Shown here: positions 53,897-62,572 of the stretch, one piece after another
How the letters are laid out: the number at the start of each line of letters is the position of its first letter
How positions within the stretch are numbered: position 1 is the stretch's first letter
Assembly (NCBI GenBank): GCA_035551995.1
Contig: DASZME010000094.1
Location: 62,001 to 126,000, forward strand
Direction of reading: 5' to 3'
From: RYN-428 sp035551995
Lineage (GTDB): Bacteria; Planctomycetota; Phycisphaerae; Tepidisphaerales; Tepidisphaeraceae
DNA length: 64,000 nucleotides
Notes under the pieces: generated by a model
Seen by the model: only the letters and a program-made list of their open reading frames with translations
What the model was told of the DNA's origin: nothing
The model's database searches: none
Position numbers and translations under genes: made by a program

Positions 53897-54589
53897 ATGC
53901 AAGAACCCGTAGCGCTAATCACCGGAGCCGGACGGGGAATCGGACGCGCGGCGGCTCAATTGCTGGCTGGTCGGAATTATCGACTCGCATTGCTCGCTCG
54001 CACCGAAAAGGATCTGGAGGAGACCTGTTCACTCTGCGGCGGCGGGCTGGCCTTGCCGACCGACGTGACCGATCCGAACGCCGTTGAACGGGCGGTCGCG
54101 CAGACGTTGGCGGCACATGGGCGCATTGACGCGATCATCCACTGCGCGGGGTTGGCGCCGGTGCGGAGCGTCGCGGAGATGACGATCGACGAATGGCATT
54201 CGACGATCGATACGAATCTGTCGGCGGCGTTTTATCTCTGCAAGGCGGCGTGGCCGGCGTTCGTGCGGCAGGGGGGCGGAGTCGTAGTGAATATTTCATC
54301 GATGTCCGCGAGAGACCCCTTTGCCGGTTTTGCCGCGTATGGGGCGGCGAAGGCGGCGGTCAATCTGCTGGGGCTTTCGGCCGCCCGCGAAGGCAAGCCG
54401 ATCGGCATACGGGTCCATACCATCGCGCCGGGCGCCGTCGAGACAAGCATGTTCCGACGGATCATGACGCTCGAGCAGTATCCCACGGAACAGACGCTTG
54501 CGCCGGAGGATGTGGCGCGCGTGATCGTGCAATGCGTGGTCGGCGACCTTCGCCATACCAGCGGGGAAGTAATTTACATGCAGAAGTAG
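53897..54589 (+). CDS. Short-chain dehydrogenase/reductase
   Basis: 230 aa classical SDR. The cofactor loop is ITGAGRGIGRAA (TGxxxGIG), the NAG-like strand reads HCAGLAPVRS, and the catalytic residues are Ser in VVNISSMSA and Tyr/Lys in YGAAKAAV. It is a soluble NAD(P)-dependent oxidoreductase. Substrate is unknown. It is slightly shorter than the 250-aa norm but has all motifs. A repeat copy follows 53 bases after the stop. Confidence 0.93.
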   Translation: MQEPVALITGAGRGIGRAAAQLLAGRNYRLALLARTEKDLEETCSLCGGGLALPTDVTDPNAVERAVAQTLAAHGRIDAIIHCAGLAPVRSVAEMTIDEWHSTIDTNLSAAFYLCKAAWPAFVRQGGGVVVNISSMSARDPFAGFAAYGAAKAAVNLLGLSAAREGKPIGIRVHTIAPGAVETSMFRRIMTLEQYPTEQTLAPEDVARVIVQCVVGDLRHTSGEVIYMQK

Positions 54590-54641
54590 TCAACGGTCAA
54601 AAGCTTTTTGCGTGGGCGGAAAGGTCTGCGCGGAAGCTGGC

Positions 54642-54739
54642 GAATGCGCAAAAGACAGGTAGCGTTCGTCCGTTTAGCGGCCCCGCTTGCGGGGCGTTTT
54701 TCGCGAGCAAGGGCTCGCTACGCGACCATGAAAACGCCC
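54642..54739 (+). repeat. 98-bp dispersed hairpin element
   Basis: The core TTTAGCGGCCCCGCTTGCGG begins at 54673, 31 bases from the left end. The right end reads ACCATGAAAACGCCC at 54739, so the length is again 98. The core is identical to that of the 42249 copy through GGGGCGTTTTTCGCG. Confidence 0.75.
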
Positions 54740-54771
54740 TATTTTTCGATTTTTCCGGTATCGCCCGGACG

Positions 54772-55056
54772 CTACTCGAAATTCAACATTTCGCTATGGC
54801 AGCCGGGCGCCCCGCAGGCTTGCGCGAGGCGGTGGACGTTTTCACACATCGTCTTGTATTCGGTGGTGCTGGCGAGAATTTCCAACCCGCGCTCAAGGCT
54901 TTCCAGGTCGGCTTTGCTGACGATGACGCAGATGTCGTCGCACCCGCTGCGGGTGAGTTCAACGCGGCCATGGCCGCAGGCCACTTGTTCGTGGATTTTA
55001 GCGATCGCGTCGCGAAGGCGCAACACGTCTATCGACTGGAAAAGTTCATTTGGCAT
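54772..55056 (-). CDS. Phd/YefM-like antitoxin, apparently without a toxin
   Basis: About 94 aa from the ATG at 55056 (MPNELFQSIDVLRLRDAIAK), with AAAGG nine bases upstream; a longer in-frame start at 55143 is less likely. The pattern resembles Phd/YefM antitoxins: an N-terminal helix, then GRVELTRSGCDDICVIVSKA and DLESLERGLEIL. The C-terminal 25 residues include three Cys (MCENVHRLAQACGAPGCHSE) and differ from typical antitoxins. No toxin gene (Doc, YoeB or PIN type) is adjacent. It could also be a stand-alone regulator. Confidence 0.5.
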   Translation of the reverse strand: MPNELFQSIDVLRLRDAIAKIHEQVACGHGRVELTRSGCDDICVIVSKADLESLERGLEILASTTEYKTMCENVHRLAQACGAPGCHSEMLNFE

Positions 55057-55510
55057 GCTGTGAAGCCTTTCAAATCCGCTTAATACGTGACGATCGCAGG
55101 TCATTAGTCGATTCGCACGAACCTGTTGATGTGTATGGACCAAATGGGCTGGAGGTTCGCCATTTATCCAAGATTTATAATAGGCGGGGCAAGATGCCCA
55201 ACGACGATGCGTGACACCCTAGCCGGCGCGCTGCTTCATGAACTGGTTGGCGAACCGAGCGCGGACCGACGCGAATCACCCGCAATCGTTCGGATTCCGA
55301 CGGACTCGCGCTGGAGAACTATGCGGCGGGCCTCAGTGATCCGGGAATCATTATCGTCCGCGTCGGCGCCTTAGCGACCCGCCACCGCGATTGCGCGCCC
55401 AGAAGTTGGCGTTCCCGCGGTGATCGGTTCTTCTGACGAGACTTCGATATCGGCGGGATATTATGGTGTTTCGGGCGGCGCGCTTATCCGATTATTCTAG
55501 TTTTGGAATT
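55057..55510. other. Gene-free stretch, perhaps with a decayed coding remnant
   Basis: 454 bases between the antitoxin-like and CBS genes (both minus). No intact gene. On the plus strand near 55380-55435 one frame reads RPATAIARPEVGVPAVIGSS, resembling the PEP-utilising mobile domain (pattern HAAIVARELGVPAVVG), without the active-site His. This may be a remnant but is weak. No repeat or RNA gene seen. Confidence 0.3.
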
Positions 55511-55948
55511 TCATACCCGTCCGTAAATGTACTCATTCAAGTAATGAATCTCCATGGACTGCTGCGTCGCGTGCCGGGCGTTGATGTCGCCGATGGAGAT
55601 CAGGCCCAACAGCTTCCCGTCTTCCTCGCAGATCGGAATATGGCGGATGCGGCGGCTGCGCATCATTTCGCTCATTTCCTCAAGCGTGGCGTCGGGGCCG
55701 CAACAGACCACGTCGCGCGTCATCACTTCGCCGACGCTGATGTCGCACGCCTGGCGGTCTTCGCCGATCACGCGCTGAAGTACGTCGCGCTCGGTGAAGA
55801 TGCCGGCGACGCGTTCGCCGTCCATCACCATCATGGCGCCGATGTGGTGTTGGTTCATCTTCCGCGTCGCCTCGAGGACCGTCTGGTCCGGGGTCGTGGA
55901 GTAAACGTGCATCCCCTTCTCACTGAGAATTTCAAGAGCGGTAGGCAT
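55511..55948 (-). CDS. CBS-domain pair protein
   Basis: 145 aa, two CBS domains and nothing else. The first covers residues 10-65 (VYSTTPDQTVLEATRKMNQH, then GIFTERDVLQRVIGE), the second 75-130 (VMTRDVVCCGPDATLEEMSE, then GLISIGDINA). Such stand-alone pairs bind adenine nucleotides and regulate enzymes or channels. It is cytoplasmic. The partner is not evident from the neighbours (Phd-like gene, Der). Confidence 0.92.
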   Translation of the reverse strand: MPTALEILSEKGMHVYSTTPDQTVLEATRKMNQHHIGAMMVMDGERVAGIFTERDVLQRVIGEDRQACDISVGEVMTRDVVCCGPDATLEEMSEMMRSRRIRHIPICEEDGKLLGLISIGDINARHATQQSMEIHYLNEYIYGRV

Positions 55949-56096
55949 CTGATGCTCCTCTCGGAATATGTGGCGGGCGATAGCGGCGAAGGCCGTCCGC
56001 GCGCGGGTGATACGGTGAAATGGAACGACAAATACAGTCTACGCAGATCCGACCGCGCAATGCAACATCGTGAAAATTATATCAATGTGCGGGATG

Positions 56097-56142
56097 ATCT
56101 GAAATCTGAAATCGATCTGAGATCTGAGATCTGAGATCTGAA
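56097..56142. repeat. Tandem 7-base repeat, ATCTGA(A/G)
   Basis: Six copies of ATCTGAA or ATCTGAG in a row, interrupted once by ATCG after the second copy. It lies in the 286-base gap between the divergent CBS and der genes, about 95 bases before the der ATG. Confidence 0.85.
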
Positions 56143-56234
56143 TTTGATGTCTTAGGGTTTTAAATTTCGCGGCGGGGATACCTTCAACTCCCGGCTAAAT
56201 TGCTATTCCCCCGCGTCTGCCCAACAATAGGCCA

Positions 56235-57791
56235 ATGCCTACTCTTCCAAAGATCGCGATCGTCGGCCGGCCAAATGTCGGCAAAAGCAGCCTGCTCAAC
56301 GCCATGATCGGCAAGCGCATCAGCATCGTTCAAGACATGCCCGGCGTCACGCGCGATCGAATCTCCATCCCGCTTCAGATCGGCGATCGCTTCGTCGAAC
56401 TCGTCGATACCGGCGGCTACGGGTTCGTCGATCCCGATGAACTGACCGAACACATTAAGCACCAGATCGAAATCGCGATGACCCAGGCGCAACTCGTCCT
56501 GTTCGTGGTCGATTGCGTCGAGGGACTTACCGGCGCCGACGAAACGATCGCGTCGCTGCTCCGCCGAAAGGGAATCAAGACTTTCCTGGTGGCCAACAAA
56601 GCCGACGGCGCGAACGCCGACGTCGCGCTTGGCGATTTTTCGCGGCTGGGGCTGGGAACGCCGATCGGCGTGTCGGCGCTCAACGACCGCAATATCGATA
56701 GGGTGATCGACGCGATCAAAAAGAACGTCGATCTTTCCGACGCCCCGCTTGAAGTGCCTCCGCCGCAAATGATGGTGGCGATCGTCGGCAAGCGCAACGC
56801 GGGAAAGAGCACGCTCGTCAACGCGTTTTCCGAAGTGTATGAGGGGCAGGGCGATCGCGTGATTGTGTCGGAAGTGCCCGGCACCACGCGCGACAGCGTT
56901 GACGTGCGGTTCGAAAAGGACGGAAAAGCGTTGACGGTCATCGATACGGCCGGCGTTCGGAAAAAACGCCATATGGTCACCAACGATATCGAGTTTTACA
57001 GCTTCCATCGCGCCCAGCGTTCGATTCGTCGGGCCGACGTGGTGCTCATGCTGATCGACGGCGCCGAGCCGGTGAGTGAGCCGGACAAAAAATTGGCCCA
57101 GTATATATTTGAGCAGATGAAGCCGGTGGTGATCGTGGTGAATAAATGGGATTTGGTGCGCGATCGCGCGCGGGCGATGCACAAGGAGAAAGACGACAAG
57201 CCGGCGCCGGTGGACGACAAGGAATTGATGGAAAAGTACCGGGAGTATCTGGATCAGGAGATCAAGAATCTGGATTTTGCGCCGATCGCGTTTGTGACGG
57301 CCAAGGATATGCGGAACGTGCAGACGGTGCTTGACGTGTCGCAGCACCTTTTCAAACAGGCCAGCGAGCGGGTGACGACGGGTAAGCTGAACACGGCGAT
57401 TCGCGAGATTCTCGCCGAGCGGCATCCAAGCACGCCGACCGGCCGCAAGGCAAGAATATATTATGTGACGCAAACGGACGTAAACCCGCCGACGATCGTT
57501 TTGTTCGTGAACAAGGTGGAATATCTGAATGATTCGTATCGACGGTTTATCGTGAATCGGTTTAGGGAGTTGCTGCCGTTCGCGGAGGTGCCGATCAATC
57601 TGGTGGTGCGGCCGCGCGAGCGGCGCGACGCGACGGCGCCCTCTCTGGACGAAACCAAAGGCGGTTCGGGCAGCGACGAGAAGGCGCCGCCGTTGGCGCC
57701 GCAACGGCCGGTAAAACCGCGGCCGCGGGCGCGGGCGACGCCCGGCCGAAGAGGGACCGCGAAAACGCGAGGCAGCGGGCGGCGAAGCTGA
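56235..57791 (+). CDS. der: Ribosome-assembly GTPase Der (EngA)
   Basis: 518 aa. Two GTPase domains in tandem: the first with GRPNVGKSSL, DTGGYGF and ANKAD, the second with GKRNAGKSTL (K-R-N-A in place of the usual RPNV), DTAGVRKK and NKWD. A KH-like C-terminal domain follows (RIYYVTQTDVNPPTIVLFVN). The 60-residue basic, Pro/Arg-rich tail is longer than in E. coli Der (PRPRARATPGRRGTAKTRG). Der acts in 50S subunit assembly. The gene starts 287 bases from the divergent CBS gene. Confidence 0.96.
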   Translation: MPTLPKIAIVGRPNVGKSSLLNAMIGKRISIVQDMPGVTRDRISIPLQIGDRFVELVDTGGYGFVDPDELTEHIKHQIEIAMTQAQLVLFVVDCVEGLTGADETIASLLRRKGIKTFLVANKADGANADVALGDFSRLGLGTPIGVSALNDRNIDRVIDAIKKNVDLSDAPLEVPPPQMMVAIVGKRNAGKSTLVNAFSEVYEGQGDRVIVSEVPGTTRDSVDVRFEKDGKALTVIDTAGVRKKRHMVTNDIEFYSFHRAQRSIRRADVVLMLIDGAEPVSEPDKKLAQYIFEQMKPVVIVVNKWDLVRDRARAMHKEKDDKPAPVDDKELMEKYREYLDQEIKNLDFAPIAFVTAKDMRNVQTVLDVSQHLFKQASERVTTGKLNTAIREILAERHPSTPTGRKARIYYVTQTDVNPPTIVLFVNKVEYLNDSYRRFIVNRFRELLPFAEVPINLVVRPRERRDATAPSLDETKGGSGSDEKAPPLAPQRPVKPRPRARATPGRRGTAKTRGSGRRS

Positions 57792-57912
57792 AGGCAGCGG
57801 CCGGCCGGGCGGAGAACATCAGCCATTCACAGGTCGTCACTTGCCATCCACACGGATGGCGCCCACTAAATGGACTCACGCGGTTACGCGCTCTACTCCC
57901 TCGCCCGGTAAT

Positions 57913-58122
57913 CGGGGAGAGGGTTGGGGAGAGGGTTTTTTGAAATGATGCAAGCCGCGTCAAATCCGCGAGCTGTCAAAGAAGCCCTCACCCTGCCCTC
58001 TCCCGGAGTAGGGCTTGTCGATTTATACAATTTCGTCTTACAAACCTCGTGTTCTCACGAAGAATGACGGTGAAAACGCGGAAAACCCAATTAAATCGAC
58101 AAGCCCCGTACCGGGCGAGGGT
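57913..58122. repeat. Compound inverted-repeat element
   Basis: Two overlapping inverted repeats. First: arms of about 30 bases at 57913-57942 and 57978-58007, G-rich and C-rich (GGGGAGAGGG against CCCTCTCCC). Second: arms at 57997-58026 and 58093-58122, whose inner 15 bases (GGGCTTGTCGATTTA, 58012-58026 and its complement 58093-58107) are perfect. It has no coding capacity and looks like a MITE or REP-type sequence. Confidence 0.65.
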
Positions 58123-58235
58123 ATAAAAAAAGCGCGCGTGATCGCGAAAGCTATTTAGCCGGGAGCTGATCGATCATTGGCCGACCATGGAAGGGTCGTC
58201 GCGTCGCAATCCACGCTCACTCGCCGTCAATCAAC

Positions 58236-58268
58236 GACATGGCACGGATGGAAAATCCGTGCCATGTC
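58236..58268. repeat. Perfect hairpin, GGCACGGAT type
   Basis: A 14-bp perfect stem (GACATGGCACGGAT at 58236-58249, complement at 58255-58268) with a GGAAA loop. It lies 33 bases past the 3' end of the minus-strand gene at 58301. It may end that transcript, but no T-run follows on either strand. Confidence 0.75.
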
Positions 58269-58300
58269 TTTCAACCGGGCTATTCACCGATGGTGCGAGC

Positions 58301-61300
58301 CTACTGCTTGGCGGCGGCGTCGGGCCGCTGGTTTTGCATCTGGGCGACGCGAACGTAGTAATTCTTGATCATCTCCTTATAGGCGGGAGGACCGCTTTGC
58401 TGGGAGGCGTTCATCAATTCCTTTTGCATGATCGGCGGAAGCTTGGCCCAGTCACTGGCGCTGATGCCCAGCGCCAGAACGGCCGCCGGGGGTTTGTTGT
58501 CGCCGCCGGTTTCGTTGGCCGCGATTCCCAATTTGGGGTCGGCGACGGGGTGGGGGTGCTCGCCGGGCTCGGTACCGGGTTCGGTTCCCTGTTCGGGGGG
58601 ACCTTGACCGGGAAGGCCTTGCTCGGCGGCTTGCGCCGCCTGGGCAAGCGCCTGGGCGGCTTCGGCGGCGGCGGCGGGATTGGGCTGCAGCGCCTGCTGC
58701 TGCGCCTGGGCCGCTTCCTGCGCCGCTTGCGCGGCGGTTTGCTGCGGCTGGCCCTGGCCGGCGTCGGGCTTGCCGGCATCAGGTTGGCCGGCGTCGGGTT
58801 GACCGGCCTGTGGCGGCTGACCTGCATCGGCCTGGGCTTGTGCCGGGTCGGCGGCGGCTTGCGCCTGGGCCGGATCGGTGGCGCCGCGAAGCGCCTTATC
58901 GGCTTTGGCTAACGCCTTTTGAGCGTCGGCCTGCGCCTGGGCGGCGTCGGCGGGCTTGGCGGCGGCATCGGCCTTGGCCGCGTCCTGCTGCGCTTGGGCC
59001 GCCTGATCGAGCGCCTTGGCGGCGGCGTCGGCGCGCTGGGCGAGGGCCGGGTCCTGCTGGGCCTGGGCTTGCTGAGCGAGTTGCTGGGCGGCTTGCTGGG
59101 CTTGTTGCGTTTGCTGGGCAAGCGCCAGCTGCGGCTGGGCCGACTGCTGAGGCGCCGGGGCGGCGGCGGCGTCGGCCTGCTGCTGCGCCTGTTGTTGCAA
59201 CGCCTTGGCGATTTCCTGCTGCTTGGCCGCCAGATCCTTGGCCTGATCGGCCGCTTGAGCCGCCGCCTGCTGATTGTCCGCCTTGGCGGCGGCTTGATCG
59301 GCCTTGGCCTCGGCCTGGGCGGCTTGGTTCAATTCCGTCGCCGCTTTGGCCAGTTCCTGACCGGCTTGGTCGGCGGCCTTCTGCGCGTCCTGCGGATTCG
59401 CCGCGGCCGCCGCCTGCTGCGCCTCCTGAGCGGCCTGCTGGGCGTCGGCCTTGGCCGCCTCGGCGGCTTTTTGCACGTCGGCGTCCTTGGCGCCGGCGTC
59501 ATTCTGTTTTTCCACCTTGTCTGCCTGCTGCTGCACCTGCTGGGCGGCCTGTTCCACTTTCGCCGCGGCATCCTTGGCGGGGCCGGCGTTGGGTTGTGCG
59601 GCGTTCTCCTGCTTTTGCAGATCCTTCGCCGCCTGGTCCGCCTGTTTCTCGGCGGCCTTGGCGTCCTGCTGATTCTGCTGATCCTGCTGTTGCTGCTTCT
59701 GCTGGTCGGCGGTAGCCGTCGGCTTGGCCGCTTGCGCCTCAAGCTTCTTGGCGTCCTGCTTCAACTGGTCCGCCTGCTGCTGCGCCTGCTGGGCGGCGTT
59801 CTGAAGCTCATGCTGCTCAATTTTCTTCACCAGATCCTGCTGCTGATTCGCATCGGGCGCCTGCGCCTGGGCCTGCTCCAGCGGCTTCTTGTCGTCCTTG
59901 GCGAATTGCTTCACCTCTTCGTTGAGCTTCTTCTGCTCCTCGGCCAACGCGTTGGCGGCTTCCTGCGCCTGCTGCTTTTCTTCCTGCTTTTCGCTCTGAT
60001 TTTGCAGGTCGGTCTGCTTCTGCTGTTCCTGCTCGACCTTGTTCTCCAACTCCGCCAACTTCTGGGCCAGTTGCTGGGCATCACGATTCTGAAGCGTCGG
60101 ATCCTTCCGCATCGCTTCCTCAAGCTTCTTGATGGCCTCCTGCTGCTTGAGTTTATTCTCCAGCTGCTTTTCAGGATGCTCGGCCATCTCCTTGGCGACT
60201 TCTTCCTGCTTCTTGGCCGCGTCCTTGAGGGCTTGTGCCGCCTCGGCTTTCTTCTCGGCTTCTTCCACCTTTCTCAAAAGCTGTTCCAGCGCGTCGCGGG
60301 CGTCGATGATCTTGCCGTAGGCCACTTCGCCATCGGAATGGCCGGCCTTGATATCGGCGCCGTCGAGGGCGATTTTCGCCGTGTTGTCCGCGGCCTGGGC
60401 GATCTGGTTATCGGAAATCTCCTTGGCGGCTTTTGCCACCTCGGCGAAAGGCGTATCCAGGTAATCTCCCGCGGTTTCCGCAAGGCCCTTTCCGGTCAGC
60501 GAAATATGATCGCGAACATCGGCCAGATCGCGCACCTGCTCTTCGCGAAGCGCCAATCGGGCAAGATGATCGCGTACCACCGCGACCTTGGGACCATCCA
60601 CGTTCAGGCGTTCGATCGCCTTGCGGATGGCCGCCTGCAGGTCTTCCTTGCGCATCTCATTGAGCTTGTCCTGAAAGCTCTTTGTTTCGTTCTTGCTGAT
60701 CAAGAGGGTTTGCCGGGCGGACAGGCCGGTCTGGGGATCGGGGTCGCGATTGTCGGTGGCTTTGAGCTGATAGGAAATGCGAGTCGCTTCGGCGACGCCT
60801 TCCATCCGAAGGATCGCGGGCACCGAGAGGGTCCAGGCGTCCTTGATGTTTTTACGATTCTTTGAATGGATCGCCACCGGCGCCGTCCGCTCGGGCTTGT
60901 CGTCGATTTGCAGCAGGACATCGATATGATCGACGCCGAAATCATCGCTGGCCAGGTACATCACCGATACGTCGTCGTCGGGGCGGACGGTAATTTGTTC
61001 CTTGGGCGAGCTGATCGCGATCGCCGGCGCCTCGTCGGCGCGAGCGGTGACGGCGCGGGCCTGGTCTTCCTTCATTCCCAGGTTGTATTGGTTGAGTAGT
61101 TTGATGTGATAATCGCCGCTCTGGGCGACGTCGAATTTCGCTTCATACACGTTCTTCTCGGCGGTGGGGGTAAGGGCGGCGACGCTCTGCGTCGGCCTTC
61201 CGTCGTCGAAGACCAACTGGCTCTTGTCGGCCGCGAGACTGTCGGTCGTGTGAACGATGAGGGTGATTTTGGTTCCGACGACCGCGTCGATGTTGCCGTC

Positions 61301-62248
61301 GTTGGCGGTGAGGGTTTTGGTTTCCAGGGCGGTGTATTTGGGGAAATCGTACTTCACGTCAAGCCGGGCGATGGCGGGGCGGGGGTTGACGGTGACGGAA
61401 TAGGTCGGGCTGACCCCGCGATCGGTGCTCACCTTGTAGGTGAAACTTTGCTGAAGGTTGTTCAGCGGCAGTTCAAACTTGGTGCCGCTCTCCTGCACGA
61501 GATTCTGGCTGATGCTTTGGCCGGTGGCGTAGGTGAGGATCAGATTGGCCTGGGAGATGCGTTTGCCGCCGTCGGCGGAGATGCGGGCGACGATTTGCAA
61601 CGAATCGCCTTGCGCGACGGTTTGATCGCCCGGCAGTACCGCGATGTCGGCCAGTGAAAGCGGCACCGATTTCCACGGCTCGAGCATGCTGAACAAACCG
61701 CGGAGAAAACTGTGACGGGTATGGCCGTTGATTACCAAAACCATCCACAGCGCCAAGACCGGAACGCACATCAGCGCCCAGCGCCCGATCGCGGCATACG
61801 GAATCACCGCCGACGCGTTCACGCGCGAGGCGTCCTGCTCGGCCTGTTGCATCAGGTGGGCCAGCAACTGCGGCGAGCCGCGATAGTCGTCCCGCGACTG
61901 GCTAAGCTCGACGGCGCTGCTGATGCGTTCTTCGGAGTCGGGAACGGACAACTCCGCGAATTGAGCGGCCCGGCTCATATTCCAGCGATGCAGCGCCGGC
62001 CGCAACCCGCGAACCGCCGACCAGATCACCGCCGTCCATACCGCAAGCGCCAGGAGAATGCGGATGACGACCGGAATTCCGGTGGCGTATCCCAGCAACA
62101 GCGAGGCGACCAGCAAAAGTCCCATTCCGACCACGAGCGTTTGAAGCACGCCACGCGCCGCGAGCACGGTCCATTGGCGTTGAGCGACTTCCCTGAGTGG
62201 ATTGGAGATGCGGGTCGAAATCACTGGGGCGGGAGCGTTGGCGGACAT
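58301..62248 (-). CDS. DUF4175-like membrane protein with very long Ala/Gln-rich tail
   Basis: About 1315 aa from the ATG at 62248 (MSANAPAPVIST), with AGGAG eight bases upstream; the frame is open to 62515, but that extension is not family-like. Residues 30-175 carry about three transmembrane helices (LVVGMGLLLVASLLLGYATG; ALMCVPVLALWMVLVING). A beta-rich periplasmic region resembles the 16414-18294 protein (LDVKYDFPKYTALETKTL, ASDDFGVDHIDVLLQID). From about 600 to 1235 the sequence is almost only Ala, Gln, Lys, Asp and Glu, with long stretches like AAQEAQQAAAAANPQDAQKA, so it is probably a very long helix or coiled coil. The C-terminus ends as a short folded part (ISASDWAKLPPIMQKELMNA). Confidence 0.8.
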   Translation of the reverse strand: MSANAPAPVISTRISNPLREVAQRQWTVLAARGVLQTLVVGMGLLLVASLLLGYATGIPVVIRILLALAVWTAVIWSAVRGLRPALHRWNMSRAAQFAELSVPDSEERISSAVELSQSRDDYRGSPQLLAHLMQQAEQDASRVNASAVIPYAAIGRWALMCVPVLALWMVLVINGHTRHSFLRGLFSMLEPWKSVPLSLADIAVLPGDQTVAQGDSLQIVARISADGGKRISQANLILTYATGQSISQNLVQESGTKFELPLNNLQQSFTYKVSTDRGVSPTYSVTVNPRPAIARLDVKYDFPKYTALETKTLTANDGNIDAVVGTKITLIVHTTDSLAADKSQLVFDDGRPTQSVAALTPTAEKNVYEAKFDVAQSGDYHIKLLNQYNLGMKEDQARAVTARADEAPAIAISSPKEQITVRPDDDVSVMYLASDDFGVDHIDVLLQIDDKPERTAPVAIHSKNRKNIKDAWTLSVPAILRMEGVAEATRISYQLKATDNRDPDPQTGLSARQTLLISKNETKSFQDKLNEMRKEDLQAAIRKAIERLNVDGPKVAVVRDHLARLALREEQVRDLADVRDHISLTGKGLAETAGDYLDTPFAEVAKAAKEISDNQIAQAADNTAKIALDGADIKAGHSDGEVAYGKIIDARDALEQLLRKVEEAEKKAEAAQALKDAAKKQEEVAKEMAEHPEKQLENKLKQQEAIKKLEEAMRKDPTLQNRDAQQLAQKLAELENKVEQEQQKQTDLQNQSEKQEEKQQAQEAANALAEEQKKLNEEVKQFAKDDKKPLEQAQAQAPDANQQQDLVKKIEQHELQNAAQQAQQQADQLKQDAKKLEAQAAKPTATADQQKQQQQDQQNQQDAKAAEKQADQAAKDLQKQENAAQPNAGPAKDAAAKVEQAAQQVQQQADKVEKQNDAGAKDADVQKAAEAAKADAQQAAQEAQQAAAAANPQDAQKAADQAGQELAKAATELNQAAQAEAKADQAAAKADNQQAAAQAADQAKDLAAKQQEIAKALQQQAQQQADAAAAPAPQQSAQPQLALAQQTQQAQQAAQQLAQQAQAQQDPALAQRADAAAKALDQAAQAQQDAAKADAAAKPADAAQAQADAQKALAKADKALRGATDPAQAQAAADPAQAQADAGQPPQAGQPDAGQPDAGKPDAGQGQPQQTAAQAAQEAAQAQQQALQPNPAAAAEAAQALAQAAQAAEQGLPGQGPPEQGTEPGTEPGEHPHPVADPKLGIAANETGGDNKPPAAVLALGISASDWAKLPPIMQKELMNASQQSGPPAYKEMIKNYYVRVAQMQNQRPDAAAKQ

Positions 62249-62572
62249 AATAAGGTCTCCTGGGAACGGGCTGGCGAACGATCGCCTTGAACATTGCCGA
62301 GAACAAAAACTGGCGATTCGCCGATATAGATGCGCGCCGGCTGAAATCATTACAGCCGAATGGCGCGAATTGTTATGGAATTTTGGCGAGTCGGTTTCGG
62401 TTCCCTCTCTCCCGCGAAGAAGCGAGCCGCGAATATGATGCGCGGCAATCCGCGGAAGGCATGGACCGCCTGGCGGAGCGGGAGAATTATTTGGGCCGTT
62501 TGATTCAACGATCAAACGATGGTTTAACTATTACTCGGCGATGACGCGCTATTTTTCGCGAAAGGACCTCCG
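62249..62572. other. Divergent region with a palindrome
   Basis: 324 bases between the DUF4175-like gene (minus) and the PhyH gene (plus). A perfect 7-bp inverted repeat (GTTTGAT at 62498-62504 and ATCAAAC at 62511-62517) lies 56 bases before the PhyH ATG and could be an operator. No other feature is supported. Confidence 0.4.

Larger units (their letters stand above)
57792..58300. other. Gap after der filled by inverted-repeat elements
   Basis: 509 bases with no coding region. It holds overlapping imperfect inverted repeats (57913-58122), a perfect hairpin (58236-58268) and a T-rich run near 57936. It separates der (plus) from the DUF4175-like gene (minus), so both genes end here. Confidence 0.6.

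Noticed and set aside
56097..56142. CRISPR-like repeats
   Set aside because: Units are 7 bases in direct tandem with no spacers.
58919..60865. 648-codon Leu/Gly/Arg-rich open frame opposite the Ala/Gln-rich tail
   Set aside because: Low-complexity antisense of a low-complexity coding region.
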